Origin: Paracoccaceae bacterium
GTDB taxonomy: Bacteria; Pseudomonadota; Alphaproteobacteria; Rhodobacterales; Rhodobacteraceae
Assembly: GCA_028875855.1 (NCBI GenBank)
Contig: JAGWVA010000040.1
Span: forward strand, 1 to 36,174
DNA length: 36,174 nucleotides
Direction of reading: 5' to 3'
The notes beneath the pieces are model-generated. The model had not been told where the DNA came from. It worked only from the letters and a program-made list of their open reading frames with translations, and ran no database searches. Positions 1 through 9,582 of the stretch are shown piece after piece. Each line of letters begins with the position of its first letter. Within the stretch, counting starts at the first letter, position 1. A program made the position numbers and the translations under genes.

Positions 1-176
1 CGGTGCTGGAACTCCGCGCGACCCTCGCCATCCCGCCCAACCTGTCGGCCATGGGCGTCGAATACGCCCGCCTCGACGAGCTCACCGACATGGCGCTGGA
101 AGACCCCTCCTGCGGCGGCAACCCCGTCAAGATGACCCGCGAGAACACACGCGCACTTTTCGACGCCTGCATGTAG
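1..176 (+). CDS. Iron-containing alcohol dehydrogenase, C-terminal fragment (cut by window edge)
   Basis: Only the last 57 codons are visible, read from base 3 and ending in TAG at 174-176. The peptide has the typical end of group III (Fe-dependent) alcohol dehydrogenases: a helix with alternating Leu/Met and acidic residues, then the motif DPSCGGNPVKMTREN and a final amphipathic helix (TRALFDACM). In this family that motif lies in the C-terminal all-helical domain after the metal-binding histidines, which are outside the window. Substrate cannot be judged. The next gene starts 10 nt downstream on the same strand, so the two are probably co-transcribed. Confidence 0.75.
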   Translation, partial: VLELRATLAIPPNLSAMGVEYARLDELTDMALEDPSCGGNPVKMTRENTRALFDACM

Positions 177-186
177 GACGCGAGGG

Positions 187-1437
187 ATGAGCGGAGATTC
201 CACCGAGATCGCGGTGATCGGCGCGGGCGTCGTGGGCCTTGCCATCGCCCATCGGCTGGCGCTTGCGGGGCGAGAGGTGGTGGTGATCGACCCCGAGCCG
301 CCCGGCTCCGGCGCCTCCTATGGCAATGCGGGCACGATTGCCGACTATGCGGTGATGCCGGTCGGCACGCCGGATGTGCTCAAAAGCCTGCCCTCGCTCC
401 TGTTCGACCGGAACTCGCCGCTCGCGATCCGCAAGGCGGCCCTGCCGACGCTGGCGCCGTGGCTGCTGCGCTTCCTGCGCCAGTCGCTGCCGGGGCCGGC
501 GATGCGCAATGCCCGGGCGCTGGCCCGGCTTGTCGCGGATGCGGCCCCCCGCTGGCGCGATCTGGCGGATGAGATCGGCGGCGGCGGGATGCTGCGTCGG
601 ACGGGATCGCTGTATCTTTACGACACGCCGGACGCCTTTCGTCGTGCGACGGCGGAAATGACGGTTCGCCGCGGGCTTGGCGTGACGGTCGAGATGATCG
701 CGCCGGCAGAGGTCGGACAACTGGAGCCGCGCCTGCCACCGCCCGAGGGCGGGGCCGCCTTCTTCCCCAACACCTGTTTCGTGACCGATCCGGGGAAGAT
801 GGTCGCCCGTCTGGCAGAGGCGGCGGGCATGGCCGGCGTCACGATCCTGCGCGCCCCTGTGCGGGGGCTGAAACGGACGGGAAGAGGCGTGGAATTGACG
901 GCAGGCGCAGGCTCGGCCCCGGTCACGATCCGGGCCCGCCACGCCGTCATCGCCGCGGGCGCGCATTCGCGCGCCTTGGCCCGGGCCGCGGGGGACCGCG
1001 TGCCGCTGGAGACCGAGCGCGGCTATCACCTCGAATACGAGAGGACGGAGCCGCTGGTGAACCGCCCCACCTGCCCCACCGCACGCGGCTTCTACTTCTG
1101 CCCGATGGAGGGGCGGTTGCGCGTGGCCGGCACGGTGGAGCTTGGCGGTCTGACGGCGCCCCCCTCGCCGCATCGGCTGGCGCGGCTGGCCGAGGGCGCG
1201 CGGGCGATTTTCCCCGACCTGCCTGCGCCGGCTCGGGAGTGGATGGGGTTCCGCCCGTCGATCCCGGATTCGCTCCCGGTCATCGGGCCGTCTCGGGGCG
1301 GGGCGGAGGTCCTGCTGGCCTTCGGGCATGGGCATATCGGGCTGACGCTGGCGCCGATGACGGCGGCGCTGATCGAAGGATGGATCGCCGGCGCGCCGCT
1401 GGAGGGGTTCGAGGCGGTTCTGCCGACGCGGTTCTGA
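187..1437 (+). CDS. FAD-dependent oxidoreductase, D-amino-acid dehydrogenase (DadA/DAO)-like
   Basis: A 416-residue DAO-superfamily flavoprotein. The N-terminus has the Rossmann dinucleotide-binding motif GAGVVG at residues 12-17, followed by an acidic beta2 end (VVVIDPEPPGSGASYGNAG), which in DadA-like enzymes cradles the FAD ribose. The C-terminus has the family's second FAD-contact region (GFRPSIPDSLPVIGPS, then FGHGHIGLTLAPMTA). Length and layout match single-chain DadA-type dehydrogenases that oxidise an amine or amino acid and pass electrons to the respiratory chain. The actual substrate is unknown; glycine-, sarcosine- or opine-type substrates are also handled by this fold. It starts 10 nt after the alcohol dehydrogenase stop. 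A hairpin and dispersed repeat follow the stop, so the unit may end here. Confidence 0.8.
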   Translation: MSGDSTEIAVIGAGVVGLAIAHRLALAGREVVVIDPEPPGSGASYGNAGTIADYAVMPVGTPDVLKSLPSLLFDRNSPLAIRKAALPTLAPWLLRFLRQSLPGPAMRNARALARLVADAAPRWRDLADEIGGGGMLRRTGSLYLYDTPDAFRRATAEMTVRRGLGVTVEMIAPAEVGQLEPRLPPPEGGAAFFPNTCFVTDPGKMVARLAEAAGMAGVTILRAPVRGLKRTGRGVELTAGAGSAPVTIRARHAVIAAGAHSRALARAAGDRVPLETERGYHLEYERTEPLVNRPTCPTARGFYFCPMEGRLRVAGTVELGGLTAPPSPHRLARLAEGARAIFPDLPAPAREWMGFRPSIPDSLPVIGPSRGGAEVLLAFGHGHIGLTLAPMTAALIEGWIAGAPLEGFEAVLPTRF

Positions 1438-1450
1438 GGACGATGGCGGA

Positions 1451-1496
1451 GCGGGGCTCTGCCCCGCACCCCGGGATATTTGCAGACAGAAAATGA
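1451..1496 (+). repeat. Dispersed intergenic element, copy 1, with hairpin
   Basis: A perfect 7-bp stem (GCGGGGC 1451-1457, GCCCCGC 1461-1467, loop TCT) is followed by CCCCGGGATATTTGCAGAC and an A-rich stretch ending AAATGA. The GGGATATTTG core reappears, inverted, at 14813-14833 and 31384-31404. All three copies lie just after a stop codon. The hairpin could act as a terminator for the upstream oxidoreductase gene, although the T-run is short. Confidence 0.6.
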
Positions 1497-1559
1497 CAGG
1501 GCGCCTTTTCCTGATCCATCGTGCCGCCTATGGTCGCGGCGGATGGCAGGAGGATCGTG

Positions 1560-2561
1560 ATGCGCACCGCCCTTGTTACCGGCTCGGCCGGGTTCATCGG
1601 GTTTCACCTGTGCCAGCGGCTTCTGGCGGATGGGTTTCGGGTCGTGGGCCTTGACGGGATGACGGCCTATTACGACGTTGCGCTGAAGCGGCGGCGCCAT
1701 GAGATGCTGTCGCAATCCGCAGGCTTCACCGCCGTCGAGGGATTGCTGGAGACCCCGGGCCTTGTCGCGGGACTGGTGGCCGCGCATCGGCCGGAGGTGA
1801 TCGTCCATCTCGCGGCCCAGGCCGGGGTGCGCTATTCGATCGAGGCGCCGCGGTCCTACGTCGAGGCGAACCTGATCGGCACCTTCGAGGTGCTGGAGGC
1901 CGCGCGTGCCGTGCCGCCCGCGCATCTGCTGATCGCCTCGACCTCGTCGGTCTATGGCGCGAATACCCAGATGCCCTATGCCGAGACGGACAAGGCCGAC
2001 AGCCAGATGTCCTTCTATGCCGCCACCAAGAAGGCGGGCGAGGCGATGGCGCATTCCTATGCCCATCTTTACGGCTTGCCGACGACGATGTTCCGCTTCT
2101 TCACGGTCTATGGGCCCTGGGGGCGGCCGGACATGGCGCTGTTCAAGTTCACGAAGGCGATCCTGAAGGGCGAGCCGATCGAGATCTACAACCACGGCCA
2201 GATGATGCGGGATTTCACCTATATCGACGATCTGGTGGAGGGGATCCGCCGTCTGATCGACGCGGCCCCGGTGGCGGGCGAGGCGGTCGAGGGCGACAGC
2301 CTGTCGCCGGTCGCGCCCTGGCGGGTGGTCAATATCGGCAATGGCGCGCCGGTGAAGCTGATGGATTTCGTCGAGGCGGTGGAGGCTGCGGTGGGCCAGC
2401 CGGCGGAGCGGCGCTTTCTGCCGATGCAGGCGGGGGATGTGCCGGCCACCTGGGCCTCGACCGCGCTGATGGAGCGGCTGATCGGGCCGTTGCCGCGCAC
2501 GGATATCCGCGACGGGGTGAAGCGCTTCGTGGACTGGTATCGGCGGTTCTACGGGGTCTGA
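1560..2561 (+). CDS. NAD-dependent sugar-nucleotide epimerase, UDP-glucuronate 4-epimerase type
   Basis: A 333-residue extended short-chain dehydrogenase. The chosen ATG at 1560 has a perfect AGGAGG at 1548-1553; an upstream in-frame GTG at 1521 lacks such a site. The NAD-binding TGSAGFIG is at residues 8-15. The catalytic triad is visible as STSS (128-130), Tyr153 and Lys157 in YAATKK. The signatures [45 protein letters not shown] and [13 protein letters not shown] are those of UDP-glucuronate/UDP-galacturonate 4-epimerases rather than GalE. UDP-glucose dehydrogenase, which makes UDP-GlcA, is encoded 0.75 kb downstream, supporting a role in supplying UDP-GalA for lipopolysaccharide or exopolysaccharide. 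It converges on the CAP-protein gene with only 4 nt between stops. Confidence 0.85.
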   Translation: MRTALVTGSAGFIGFHLCQRLLADGFRVVGLDGMTAYYDVALKRRRHEMLSQSAGFTAVEGLLETPGLVAGLVAAHRPEVIVHLAAQAGVRYSIEAPRSYVEANLIGTFEVLEAARAVPPAHLLIASTSSVYGANTQMPYAETDKADSQMSFYAATKKAGEAMAHSYAHLYGLPTTMFRFFTVYGPWGRPDMALFKFTKAILKGEPIEIYNHGQMMRDFTYIDDLVEGIRRLIDAAPVAGEAVEGDSLSPVAPWRVVNIGNGAPVKLMDFVEAVEAAVGQPAERRFLPMQAGDVPATWASTALMERLIGPLPRTDIRDGVKRFVDWYRRFYGV

Positions 2562-2565
2562 GGGC

Positions 2566-3189
2566 TCAGCCCGCGAAATCCTGCGCGACGTAGAAGGTCC
2601 CGCACATCGCGCCGCCGCGGTCGAACCCGGCCCCGGCGCCGGTCCAGCGCAGGCCGGGGGTCAGGATGTTCTGCCGGTGCGGCGGCGAGGCGAGCCAATG
2701 GGCGACGACTTCATCCGCGAGGCTCGCATAGCTTTGCACCGGGATCGGGCGGCGGTTTGCGTCGCGGAACTGGCAGGGTTTGGCCCCGGTATAGACGGTG
2801 ATCCCATCGACCCGATAAAGCGAGGCGGTCGCGATGTTCTCGGCCCCCATGCGATAGGGCAGACCGCTGGCCGCGAGGCGCTCGGTCAGGCTGGCAAGGC
2901 CCTGCGGCCCGCCATCGTGGGTGAGGTCGCGACGCTCTGCCATCCAGCGGCCCTGCGCCTCGGCGATGTGCTGCAGCCTCGACGACGGGGCCAGCGCCCC
3001 GAGGCCCGCGCGGCAGCGTGCAAGGTTCACGCGCGCCCGGATCGCGGCATCGAGCCGCGCGCCATCGACGCCCGCCCCGTTGGGCAGGGGCTGCGCCTCG
3101 CCGGGAACCGGGGCCATCGTGCAGGCCGTGGCGGGCAAGGCACGAAGCGCGAGGAGGAGAAGGACGGCAAGGGACAGGCGGGGTCGCAT
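2566..3189 (-). CDS. Secreted CAP-domain (SCP/PR-1-like) protein
   Basis: A 207-residue protein starting at the ATG at 3189; longer in-frame extensions lack signal-peptide character. Residues 1-23 form a Sec signal (MRPR, Leu/Ala-rich core, then ALPATAC). The Cys just after it could be a lipidation site, but the lipobox is poor. The rest is a bacterial CAP domain: VNLARCRAGLGAL near the start, LTHDGG with the cavity histidine, YRMGAENIA with the conserved Glu, then VVAHWLASPPHRQNIL and a C-terminal FYVAQDFAG strand. Bacterial CAP proteins are extracytoplasmic and mostly of unknown function; some bind lipids or the cell wall. It stands alone on this strand between two nucleotide-sugar genes, so no pathway role can be inferred. 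Confidence 0.82.
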   Translation of the reverse strand: MRPRLSLAVLLLLALRALPATACTMAPVPGEAQPLPNGAGVDGARLDAAIRARVNLARCRAGLGALAPSSRLQHIAEAQGRWMAERRDLTHDGGPQGLASLTERLAASGLPYRMGAENIATASLYRVDGITVYTGAKPCQFRDANRRPIPVQSYASLADEVVAHWLASPPHRQNILTPGLRWTGAGAGFDRGGAMCGTFYVAQDFAG

Positions 3190-3254
3190 CTTGGCCTCGT
3201 GGGTAGGGCGGCAACAGTCGGGCGGCACGGCAGGCATCGCCGCTTGCGCATACG

Positions 3255-3260
3255 TTGACA
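3255..3260 (+). promoter_or_regulatory. Possible -35 element of the ugd promoter
   Basis: A perfect TTGACA lies 51 nt upstream of the ugd ATG in the 121-bp gap between divergent genes. No good -10 stands at 17-18 bp (CATCCG or ATCCGG), so this is a weak call. Confidence 0.3.
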
Positions 3261-3310
3261 GCTTATCGCCAATCGCGCATCCGGATATCAAAAGGTAACG
3301 AGGGCAGGCC

Positions 3311-4615
3311 ATGAAAATCGCGATGATCGGCACGGGCTACGTGGGCCTTGTCTCGGGAGTGTGCTTCTCGGACTTCGGGCACGAGGTGGTCTGCGTGGAC
3401 AAGGACCCGCGCAAGATCGAGATGCTGACGCGCGGCGAGGTGCCGATCTACGAGCCGGGCCTTCAGGCGCTGATGGCAAAGAACGTCGAGGCCGGACGGC
3501 TGGCCTTCACCGGCGATCTGGCGGCAGCGGTCGATGGGGCGGAGGCGGTCTTCATCGCGGTCGGCACGCCCACGCGACGCGGCGACGGGCACGCCGACCT
3601 GACCTATGTGATGGCCGCGGCGGAAGAGATCGGCAATGCGCTGACCGGTTACGCGGTGGTGGTGACGAAATCGACCGTGCCCGTGGGCACCAACGCCCGG
3701 GTGGCGGAGGTGATCCGCGCGGCCCGGCCGGAGGCGGACTTCGACGTCGCCTCCAACCCCGAGTTCCTGCGCGAAGGGGCGGCGATCGACGACTTCATGC
3801 GGCCCGACCGGGTCGTGGTGGGGGTGGAAAGCGAGCGTGCCCGGGCCGTGATGGCCGACATCTACCGGCCGCTTTTCCTGCGCGAATTCCCGATCGTCTA
3901 TACCGACCTCGAGTCGGCGGAGATGATCAAGTATGCGGCCAACGCCTTCCTTGCGACGAAGATCACCTTCATCAACGAGATCGCGGCGCTTTGCGAGCGG
4001 GTGGGCGCGGATGTGAAGGCGGTGGCGCGTGGCATGGGCCTTGATGGCCGGATCGGGAACAAGTTCCTGCATGCCGGGCCGGGCTATGGTGGCTCGTGCT
4101 TCCCCAAGGACACGCGGGCGCTGGCGCGGATCGGGCAGGATCATGCGATGCCGATGCAGATCGTGGAAACCGTGATCGCGGTGAACGACGAGATCAAGCG
4201 GCGGATGATCGACCGGATCGTGGACCTCTGCGGCGGATCGGTGAACGGGAAGACCGTCGCCGTGCTGGGGGTGACGTTCAAGCCCAACACCGATGACATG
4301 CGCGAGGCGCCGTCGCTGACCATCGTCCCGGCGCTGGTCGGCGGTGGGGCGAAGGTGCGCGTCGTCGATCCGCAGGGCCGGAAGGAAGGCGAGGCGCTCT
4401 TGCCGGGTGTCACCTGGCTGGAGGATGCCTATCAGGCGGCGCAGGGCGCGGATGCGCTGGTGATCCTGACGGAATGGAACGAGTTCCGGGCGCTGGACCT
4501 GAAGCGGATCGCGAAGACGATGGCGACGCCGGTGATGGCTGACCTGCGCAACATCTACGGGGCTCAGGACGCCGAAAGGGCGGGGTTCGCGGGATATATC
4601 AGCGTCGGGCGGTAG
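3311..4615 (+). CDS. ugd: UDP-glucose 6-dehydrogenase
   Basis: A 434-residue enzyme that oxidises UDP-glucose twice with NAD+ to UDP-glucuronate. The N-terminal NAD domain opens with MKIAMIGTGYVGLVSG (GxGxxG at residues 7-12). The central helix links to the catalytic segment GPGYGGSCFPKDTRAL, with nucleophile Cys263. A C-terminal UDP-binding domain includes LGVTFKPNTDDMREAPS. Length and motif order are as expected for the bacterial family. The gene follows a divergent gap with a TTGACA and ends 2 nt before the convergent znuB stop. Its product is the substrate of the epimerase at 1560-2561, so both probably serve acidic surface polysaccharide synthesis. Confidence 0.95.
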   Translation: MKIAMIGTGYVGLVSGVCFSDFGHEVVCVDKDPRKIEMLTRGEVPIYEPGLQALMAKNVEAGRLAFTGDLAAAVDGAEAVFIAVGTPTRRGDGHADLTYVMAAAEEIGNALTGYAVVVTKSTVPVGTNARVAEVIRAARPEADFDVASNPEFLREGAAIDDFMRPDRVVVGVESERARAVMADIYRPLFLREFPIVYTDLESAEMIKYAANAFLATKITFINEIAALCERVGADVKAVARGMGLDGRIGNKFLHAGPGYGGSCFPKDTRALARIGQDHAMPMQIVETVIAVNDEIKRRMIDRIVDLCGGSVNGKTVAVLGVTFKPNTDDMREAPSLTIVPALVGGGAKVRVVDPQGRKEGEALLPGVTWLEDAYQAAQGADALVILTEWNEFRALDLKRIAKTMATPVMADLRNIYGAQDAERAGFAGYISVGR

Positions 4616-4617
4616 GG

Positions 4618-5412
4618 TCAGGCCCGGCCACGCAGGGCGCTGAGCGTCACCGACAGCGCGAAGAGGATCGCGGCCGCCGCGACGATGGACGGGCCTGCGG
4701 GCGTGTCGAAATGCAGCGAGGCTTGAAGCCCCCCGATGGCCGATAGCGCCCCGGCGGCGATCGCGCCCAAAGCCATCGCCTCGGGCGTGCGGGCAAAGCC
4801 GCGGGCGGCGGCGGCGGGGATGATGAGCATCGCCGCGATCAGAAGCGCCCCCACGACCTTGATCGCGACCGCCACCACCACGGCCAGCGCCAGCGTCAGC
4901 ACCATCCGCTCGCGCCCCGGGCGGACCCCCGAAGCCTGCGCGAGGTCCTCGCTCAGCGTCGCGGTCAGCAGCCCCGACCAGCGCCAGCCGATGAGCGCCA
5001 GCACCACGAGCGCCCCGGACCAGATCACGGCAAGGTCAGTAAGGTTCACGGCGAGGATGTCACCGAACAGATAGGATTCCAGATCGACGCGCACCCCCTG
5101 CACGAAGCTGATCGCGATCAGGCCGAAGGCCAGCGCGGAATGCGCCAGCACCCCAAGCGTGGTGTCCACTGCCCAACCCCGCCCCGCCAGCGTCGAGACG
5201 GTCAGCGCCATGACCAGGGCCGCGGCCAGCGTGCCAAGGAAGATCGAGGTCGAGAACGCCAGCGCAAGCGCCACGCCAAGGATCGCGGCATGGGCGGTCG
5301 CGTCGCCGAAGAAGGCCATGCGACGCCAGACGACAAAGCAGCCCAGCGGCCCCGCCGCCAGCGCAAGACCGATGCCGGCCAGAGCGGCGCGGATCATGAA
5401 ATCGTCAAGCAT
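4618..5412 (-). CDS. znuB: Zinc ABC transporter permease
   Basis: A 264-residue integral membrane protein of the ABC-3 (metal) permease family. The start chosen is the ATG at 5412 (MLDDFMIRA), which overlaps the end of znuC by 8 nt; the reading frame extends further upstream but that part is antisense-like low-complexity sequence from the ZnuC tail. About eight hydrophobic helices are visible. The family segment FFGDATAHAAILG (after the first helices) and the cytoplasmic loop with LSEDLAQASGVRP are typical of ZnuB. Co-encoded with znuC and zur in one leftward unit, with znuA divergent. Zinc rather than manganese is inferred from the neighbouring Zur and Zur box. Confidence 0.92.
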   Translation of the reverse strand: MLDDFMIRAALAGIGLALAAGPLGCFVVWRRMAFFGDATAHAAILGVALALAFSTSIFLGTLAAALVMALTVSTLAGRGWAVDTTLGVLAHSALAFGLIAISFVQGVRVDLESYLFGDILAVNLTDLAVIWSGALVVLALIGWRWSGLLTATLSEDLAQASGVRPGRERMVLTLALAVVVAVAIKVVGALLIAAMLIIPAAAARGFARTPEAMALGAIAAGALSAIGGLQASLHFDTPAGPSIVAAAAILFALSVTLSALRGRA

Positions 5413-6178
5413 CGGGCGTCTCGTGGATGTGATGGGGATGGGCGTGATCGTGGCCATGGCCGTGGTCATGGTCGTGATCGTGGTCGTGCCGGTGCTGATA
5501 CAGCGCCAGCGCCCCCTGCGTGCCAAGGCCGAAGAGCGCACGGTATTCCGGCGCGTTCGACACGACATGGGGGGCACCTTCGCAGCAGATGTGGCCGTTG
5601 AGACAGATCACCCGGTCGGACGCCGCCATGACGACGTGCAGATCGTGGCTGACCATCAGCACGGCGCATCCGGTTTCCTTGCGCACCTCGTCGATCAGGC
5701 GGTAGAACGCGGCCTCTCCCGGTTGATCGAGGCCCTGTGTCGGCTCGTCAAGGATCAGGATCTGCGGTTGCATAAGCAGTGCCCGCGCCAGCAGAACGCG
5801 CTGGAACTGGCCGCCCGAAAGGTCGGACATCGCGCGTTTCTCGAGGCCCGCCATGCCCACGCGGGCCAGCGCGGCGGCGGCCTTGGCGGCGGAATGGCGG
5901 CGCGGCAGCGACAGGAACCGGCCGACCGGCATCGGCAATCCGCGGTCGATGGCAAGCCTCTGGGGGACATAGCCGATCCGCAGTCCCGGACTGTGCACGA
6001 CCCGGCCGCGATTGACCGGCACGATGCCAAGAAGCGCGCGCATCAGCGTCGATTTGCCCGATCCGTTGGGGCCGATCACGGTCACGATCTCGCCCGCCTC
6101 GATCGAGAGGCTGACCCCGTCCAGCACCGTCGCGCCCCCAAAGCGCACGGCGACGTCATCGGCAGACAGAAGGCTCAT
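5405..6178 (-). CDS. znuC: Zinc ABC transporter ATP-binding protein with His-rich C-terminal tail
   Basis: A 257-residue ABC ATPase. Walker A GPNGSGKST is at residues 36-44, followed by the Q-loop (GYVPQR), signature LSGGQFQRV, Walker B ILILDEPTQGLD and the H-loop segment VSHDLH. The start at 6178 forms an ATGA overlap with the zur stop, implying translational coupling. The last 29 residues (229-257) are extraordinary: 13 are His, alternating with Asp, Gly or Ala. Such a tail would bind several Zn ions on the cytoplasmic side. The encoding DNA is a degenerate GTG/ATC-rich tandem repeat, so its length may vary between strains. Family: ZnuC of high-affinity zinc uptake. Confidence 0.93.
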   Translation of the reverse strand: MSLLSADDVAVRFGGATVLDGVSLSIEAGEIVTVIGPNGSGKSTLMRALLGIVPVNRGRVVHSPGLRIGYVPQRLAIDRGLPMPVGRFLSLPRRHSAAKAAAALARVGMAGLEKRAMSDLSGGQFQRVLLARALLMQPQILILDEPTQGLDQPGEAAFYRLIDEVRKETGCAVLMVSHDLHVVMAASDRVICLNGHICCEGAPHVVSNAPEYRALFGLGTQGALALYQHRHDHDHDHDHGHGHDHAHPHHIHETPDA

Positions 6179-6660
6179 GCTGCCCCCTTGCAGGCGGGGC
6201 AAAGGCCCAGTGCCTCGACCGTGGCGCGTTCCACGGTAAAGCCGATCTCGGCCCCACAAGCATCGAGCGCTGCGCGAACGCGGGCGGCGGGCGCTTCGGC
6301 CACGGCGCTGCATTCGCGGCAGATGAGGAAGGCCGCCGCGTGATCCTCGCCGGGATGGACGCAGGCGGTAAAGGCGTTGAGCCGGTTGATCCGGTGGGCG
6401 AAACCCTGTTCGACAAGGAAATCCAGCGCGCGATAGGCCACGGGGGGCTGCTTGCCGAAGCCCTCTGCCGCAAGCCGGTCGAGCACGTCATAGGCCCCCA
6501 TCGCCCGATGTGACTCGAGCAGGATCTCGAGCGTGCGGCGGCGCACCGGCGTCAGGCGAAGCCCGCGCCCCACGCTGACGGCCTCGGCACGCGACAGAAC
6601 CTCGTCCGCGCAGCGGTCGTGATCGTGATCGGTAAAGGCCTGCTGAGGTGCGTCTGTCAT
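6175..6660 (-). CDS. zur: Zinc uptake regulator, Fur family
   Basis: A 161-residue Fur-type repressor. The start at 6660 (MTDAPQQAF) is the first good Met after the divergent promoter. A winged-helix region covers about residues 30-95 (GLRLTPVRRRTLEILLESH, AYRALDFLVEQGFAHRI). The dimerisation domain has the structural-zinc pairs CREC and CPAC, with further His/Cys/Glu ligand candidates in CVHPGEDHAAAF. An HDHDRC stretch near the N-terminus may be an extra metal contact. It is first in the leftward zur-znuC-znuB unit and faces znuA across a Zur-box dyad. It should therefore repress both directions, including itself, when zinc is sufficient. Confidence 0.92.
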   Translation of the reverse strand: MTDAPQQAFTDHDHDRCADEVLSRAEAVSVGRGLRLTPVRRRTLEILLESHRAMGAYDVLDRLAAEGFGKQPPVAYRALDFLVEQGFAHRINRLNAFTACVHPGEDHAAAFLICRECSAVAEAPAARVRAALDACGAEIGFTVERATVEALGLCPACKGAA

Positions 6661-6673
6661 CAAGGGGCTGTGC

Positions 6674-6691
6674 GTTATGATATTACATTTC
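6674..6691. promoter_or_regulatory. Zur box between zur and znuA
   Basis: The 18-bp sequence GTTATGATATTACATTTC is an imperfect dyad matching itself in reverse complement as GNNATGNNATNNCATNNC. This resembles known Zur operators (the E. coli form has GAAATG and CATTTC arms). It lies 13 bp upstream of the zur start and immediately before the -35 of znuA, so one bound dimer could block both promoters. Confidence 0.8.
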
Positions 6692-6718
6692 TTGACACTC
6701 TGCGTCTGAACATAGATA
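6692..6718 (+). promoter_or_regulatory. znuA promoter
   Basis: A perfect TTGACA at 6692-6697 directly follows the Zur box. An A/T-rich segment, CATAGATA (6711-6718), stands where a -10 is expected, though the spacing to its best hexamer is short (13-15 bp). The znuA ATG is at 6751. Confidence 0.55.
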
Positions 6719-6750
6719 GGGTGATCGCCGTCTTCAACCCCGGAGTAACG

Positions 6751-7628
6751 ATGCGCTCTTTGATCGTCCTTGCCCTGGCCCTTGCCGCCGCACGGCCCGC
6801 CCCTGCGGCGGTTCCGAAGGTGGTGACCGATTTCGCCCCGATCCAGTCTCTGGTGATGCAGGTGATGGGCGATCTTGGCACACCCGAGATGCTGTCGCAG
6901 CCCGGATCGGACCCCCACAGTTTCACGCTCAAGCCCAGCCAGGCCGGGGCGCTGGCCAAGGCGGACGTGATCTTCTGGGATGGGCCGGAACTGATGCCCG
7001 CGCTTGACAGCGCAATCAAGGCGCTTGGGGTGAAGGCACTGTCCGTGCCGCTTCTGGACGAGGGTGGCGGCAAGACGCGCACCTTCAGCGACGGCCAGAC
7101 CATCGACCCCCATGCCTGGCTTGACCCGACGAACGCCCAGGCTTGGCTGGGAACGATTGCCACCACGCTGTCGAAGCTCGACCCGGACCATGCCACGACC
7201 TATGCCGCCAATGCCGCGCAGGCCGAAGACGCGCTGAAGACGCTGGACGCGCAACTGACGAAGGAACTGGCGCCCGCCCGCGGCAAGCCGATCGTCGAGT
7301 TTCACGACGCCATGGGTTATTTCGCCGCCCACTACGGGCTGAACATCATCGCCAATATCGAACTGGGCGATGCGGCCAAGCCCAGCGCCGGGCGGCTGGC
7401 CGAACTGCGCCAGACCCTGGTCGGCGGCGGGGCGGTCTGCGTCTTCCCCGAGGCTGGCCGCGATCCGCGCTACATCAACGTGGTCACCGCCGGCACCGGC
7501 ACCCGCATCGGCGCGCCGCAGGACCCGGCGGGCGTCATGCTGACCGAGCCGCCGACGGCGGATTTCTACGGCAAGCTGCTGACCGACCTCGCCAAGACGA
7601 TCAGCGACTGCATCGCGGGCCCCAAGCC

Positions 7629-7632
<4 letters not shown>
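6751..7632 (+). CDS. znuA: Zinc ABC transporter substrate-binding protein
   Basis: A 293-residue periplasmic protein of the cluster A-I metal-binding family. The start at 6751 gives a Sec signal peptide (MRSLIVLALALAAARPAPA). Metal-ligand histidines are recognisable in GSDPHSF, TIDPHAWLDP and IVEFHDAMGYFA, the three-His arrangement of zinc-specific ZnuA. The segment between the first two, where many ZnuA proteins have a long His/Asp-rich flexible loop, is short here and has no histidine (LLDEGGGKTRTF). A C-terminal Cys pair (GAVCVFP and SDCIAG) could form the usual disulphide. It is transcribed away from zur under the Zur box. Its stop overlaps the convergent ATPase gene's stop by 4 nt. Confidence 0.93.
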
Positions 7633-8677
<1,045 letters not shown>

Positions 8678-8690
<13 letters not shown>

Positions 8691-9502
8691 GAGCGCCCTC
8701 CCCTGTTGTCCTGTTCCGGAAAGCGCCAGCTTTCCGCCTCGGCGGCGATGCGGGCCGCCGTTTCCCTGATCTTCGGCACCAGCGCCTCGAGCGCGGCCAG
8801 TGTCGTGCGTTCCTTGGTGGAGGTCACCGACAGCGCCCCGATCACCCGGTCGCCCCGCGACAGGATGGGAAGCGCCACGCAGATGATGCCCGGTTCGTGC
8901 TCTTCGCGGTCAAAGGCGTAGCCGCGCGCGCGGATCGCGGCGAGTTCCGCCTTCAGCGCCTCGGGACTGGCAAGGGTGTGTTCGGTGAAGCGGTGGAAGG
9001 ATTGCCGCTGCACGACGCCCTCAAGCTCGGCGGCATCCAGAAAGGCCATCATCGCCTTGCCGACACCCGTGCAATAGGCCGGGCCCACCTTGCCCGCCTG
9101 GCTGAACATCTCGACCGGCTGACGTGCGTTGCGCTTGTCCACGTAAAGCACCTGGCCCGTATCGAGCTGTGCGAGGTGGATCGTCTCGCCCACCTCGGCG
9201 GCCAGCGCATCGAGATGGGGCCGGGCGACGGGGGCCAGCGAGCTTTGCCGCCAGGCCGAATGCGCCAGCCGCACGAGGCGCATGCCCGGCGCATAGCTCT
9301 GGCGTTCGGGATCGAAGGCCAGCATCCCCTGATTCGTCAGCGTCTGCAAAAGGCGGTAGAGCGTGGCCTTGGGAAATCGCCCCTCGGCCAGCAGTTCGGA
9401 AAAGCGCACCGGACGGCCATGGCCCGCGACCATGTCCAGAATATCCAAGGCTTTTCCGACCGTTCCGTCGCCACTGGCCGCGGCGGACTGTAGTTCGTTC
9501 AT
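8678..9502 (-). CDS. IclR-family transcriptional regulator of the galactoside locus
   Basis: A 274-residue IclR-type regulator. An N-terminal winged helix-turn-helix occupies about residues 14-75 (VGKALDILDMV, RFPKATLYRLLQTLTNQGML). A C-terminal effector domain follows (about 90-255), with the family features ETIHLAQLDTGQVLYVDK, GPAYCTGVGKAMMAF, GYAFDREEHEPGIICVALPI and GALSVTS. The start at 9502 has a purine-rich GGGGGGAGAGG upstream. It is divergent from the sugar-binding protein gene, and two dyads lie on the shared promoter region. The likely role is repression of the operon, relieved by galactose, galactonate or 2-keto-3-deoxygalactonate. The effector is inferred from context only. Confidence 0.9.
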
Positions 9503-9547
9503 GGCCCTCTCCCCCCGGCGATCGCTGCATCATGGCCGCCAAGACGG

Positions 9548-9576
9548 TTGACAGCATAGACGAGCCTCGGCATAGT
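9548..9576 (+). promoter_or_regulatory. Sigma-70 promoter of the galactoside operon
   Basis: TTGACA at 9548-9553, a 17-bp spacer and CATAGT at 9571-9576 give a near-consensus promoter about 54 bp upstream of the ATG at 9630. The expected transcription start falls in the first operator-like dyad. Confidence 0.65.
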
Positions 9577-9582
9577 TTTCAA
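9553..9582 (-). promoter_or_regulatory. Possible divergent promoter of the iclR-ATPase unit
   Basis: On the minus strand TTGAAA (9582-9577) and TATGCT (9558-9553) are 18 bp apart. This would overlap the operon promoter face to face, so both could be governed by the same bound regulator. Confidence 0.4.

Noticed and set aside
5414-5494. Short tandem-repeat look-alike of a CRISPR or microsatellite in a GTG/ATC-rich stretch
   Set aside because: It encodes the His-rich tail of ZnuC in frame, and there are no spacers.
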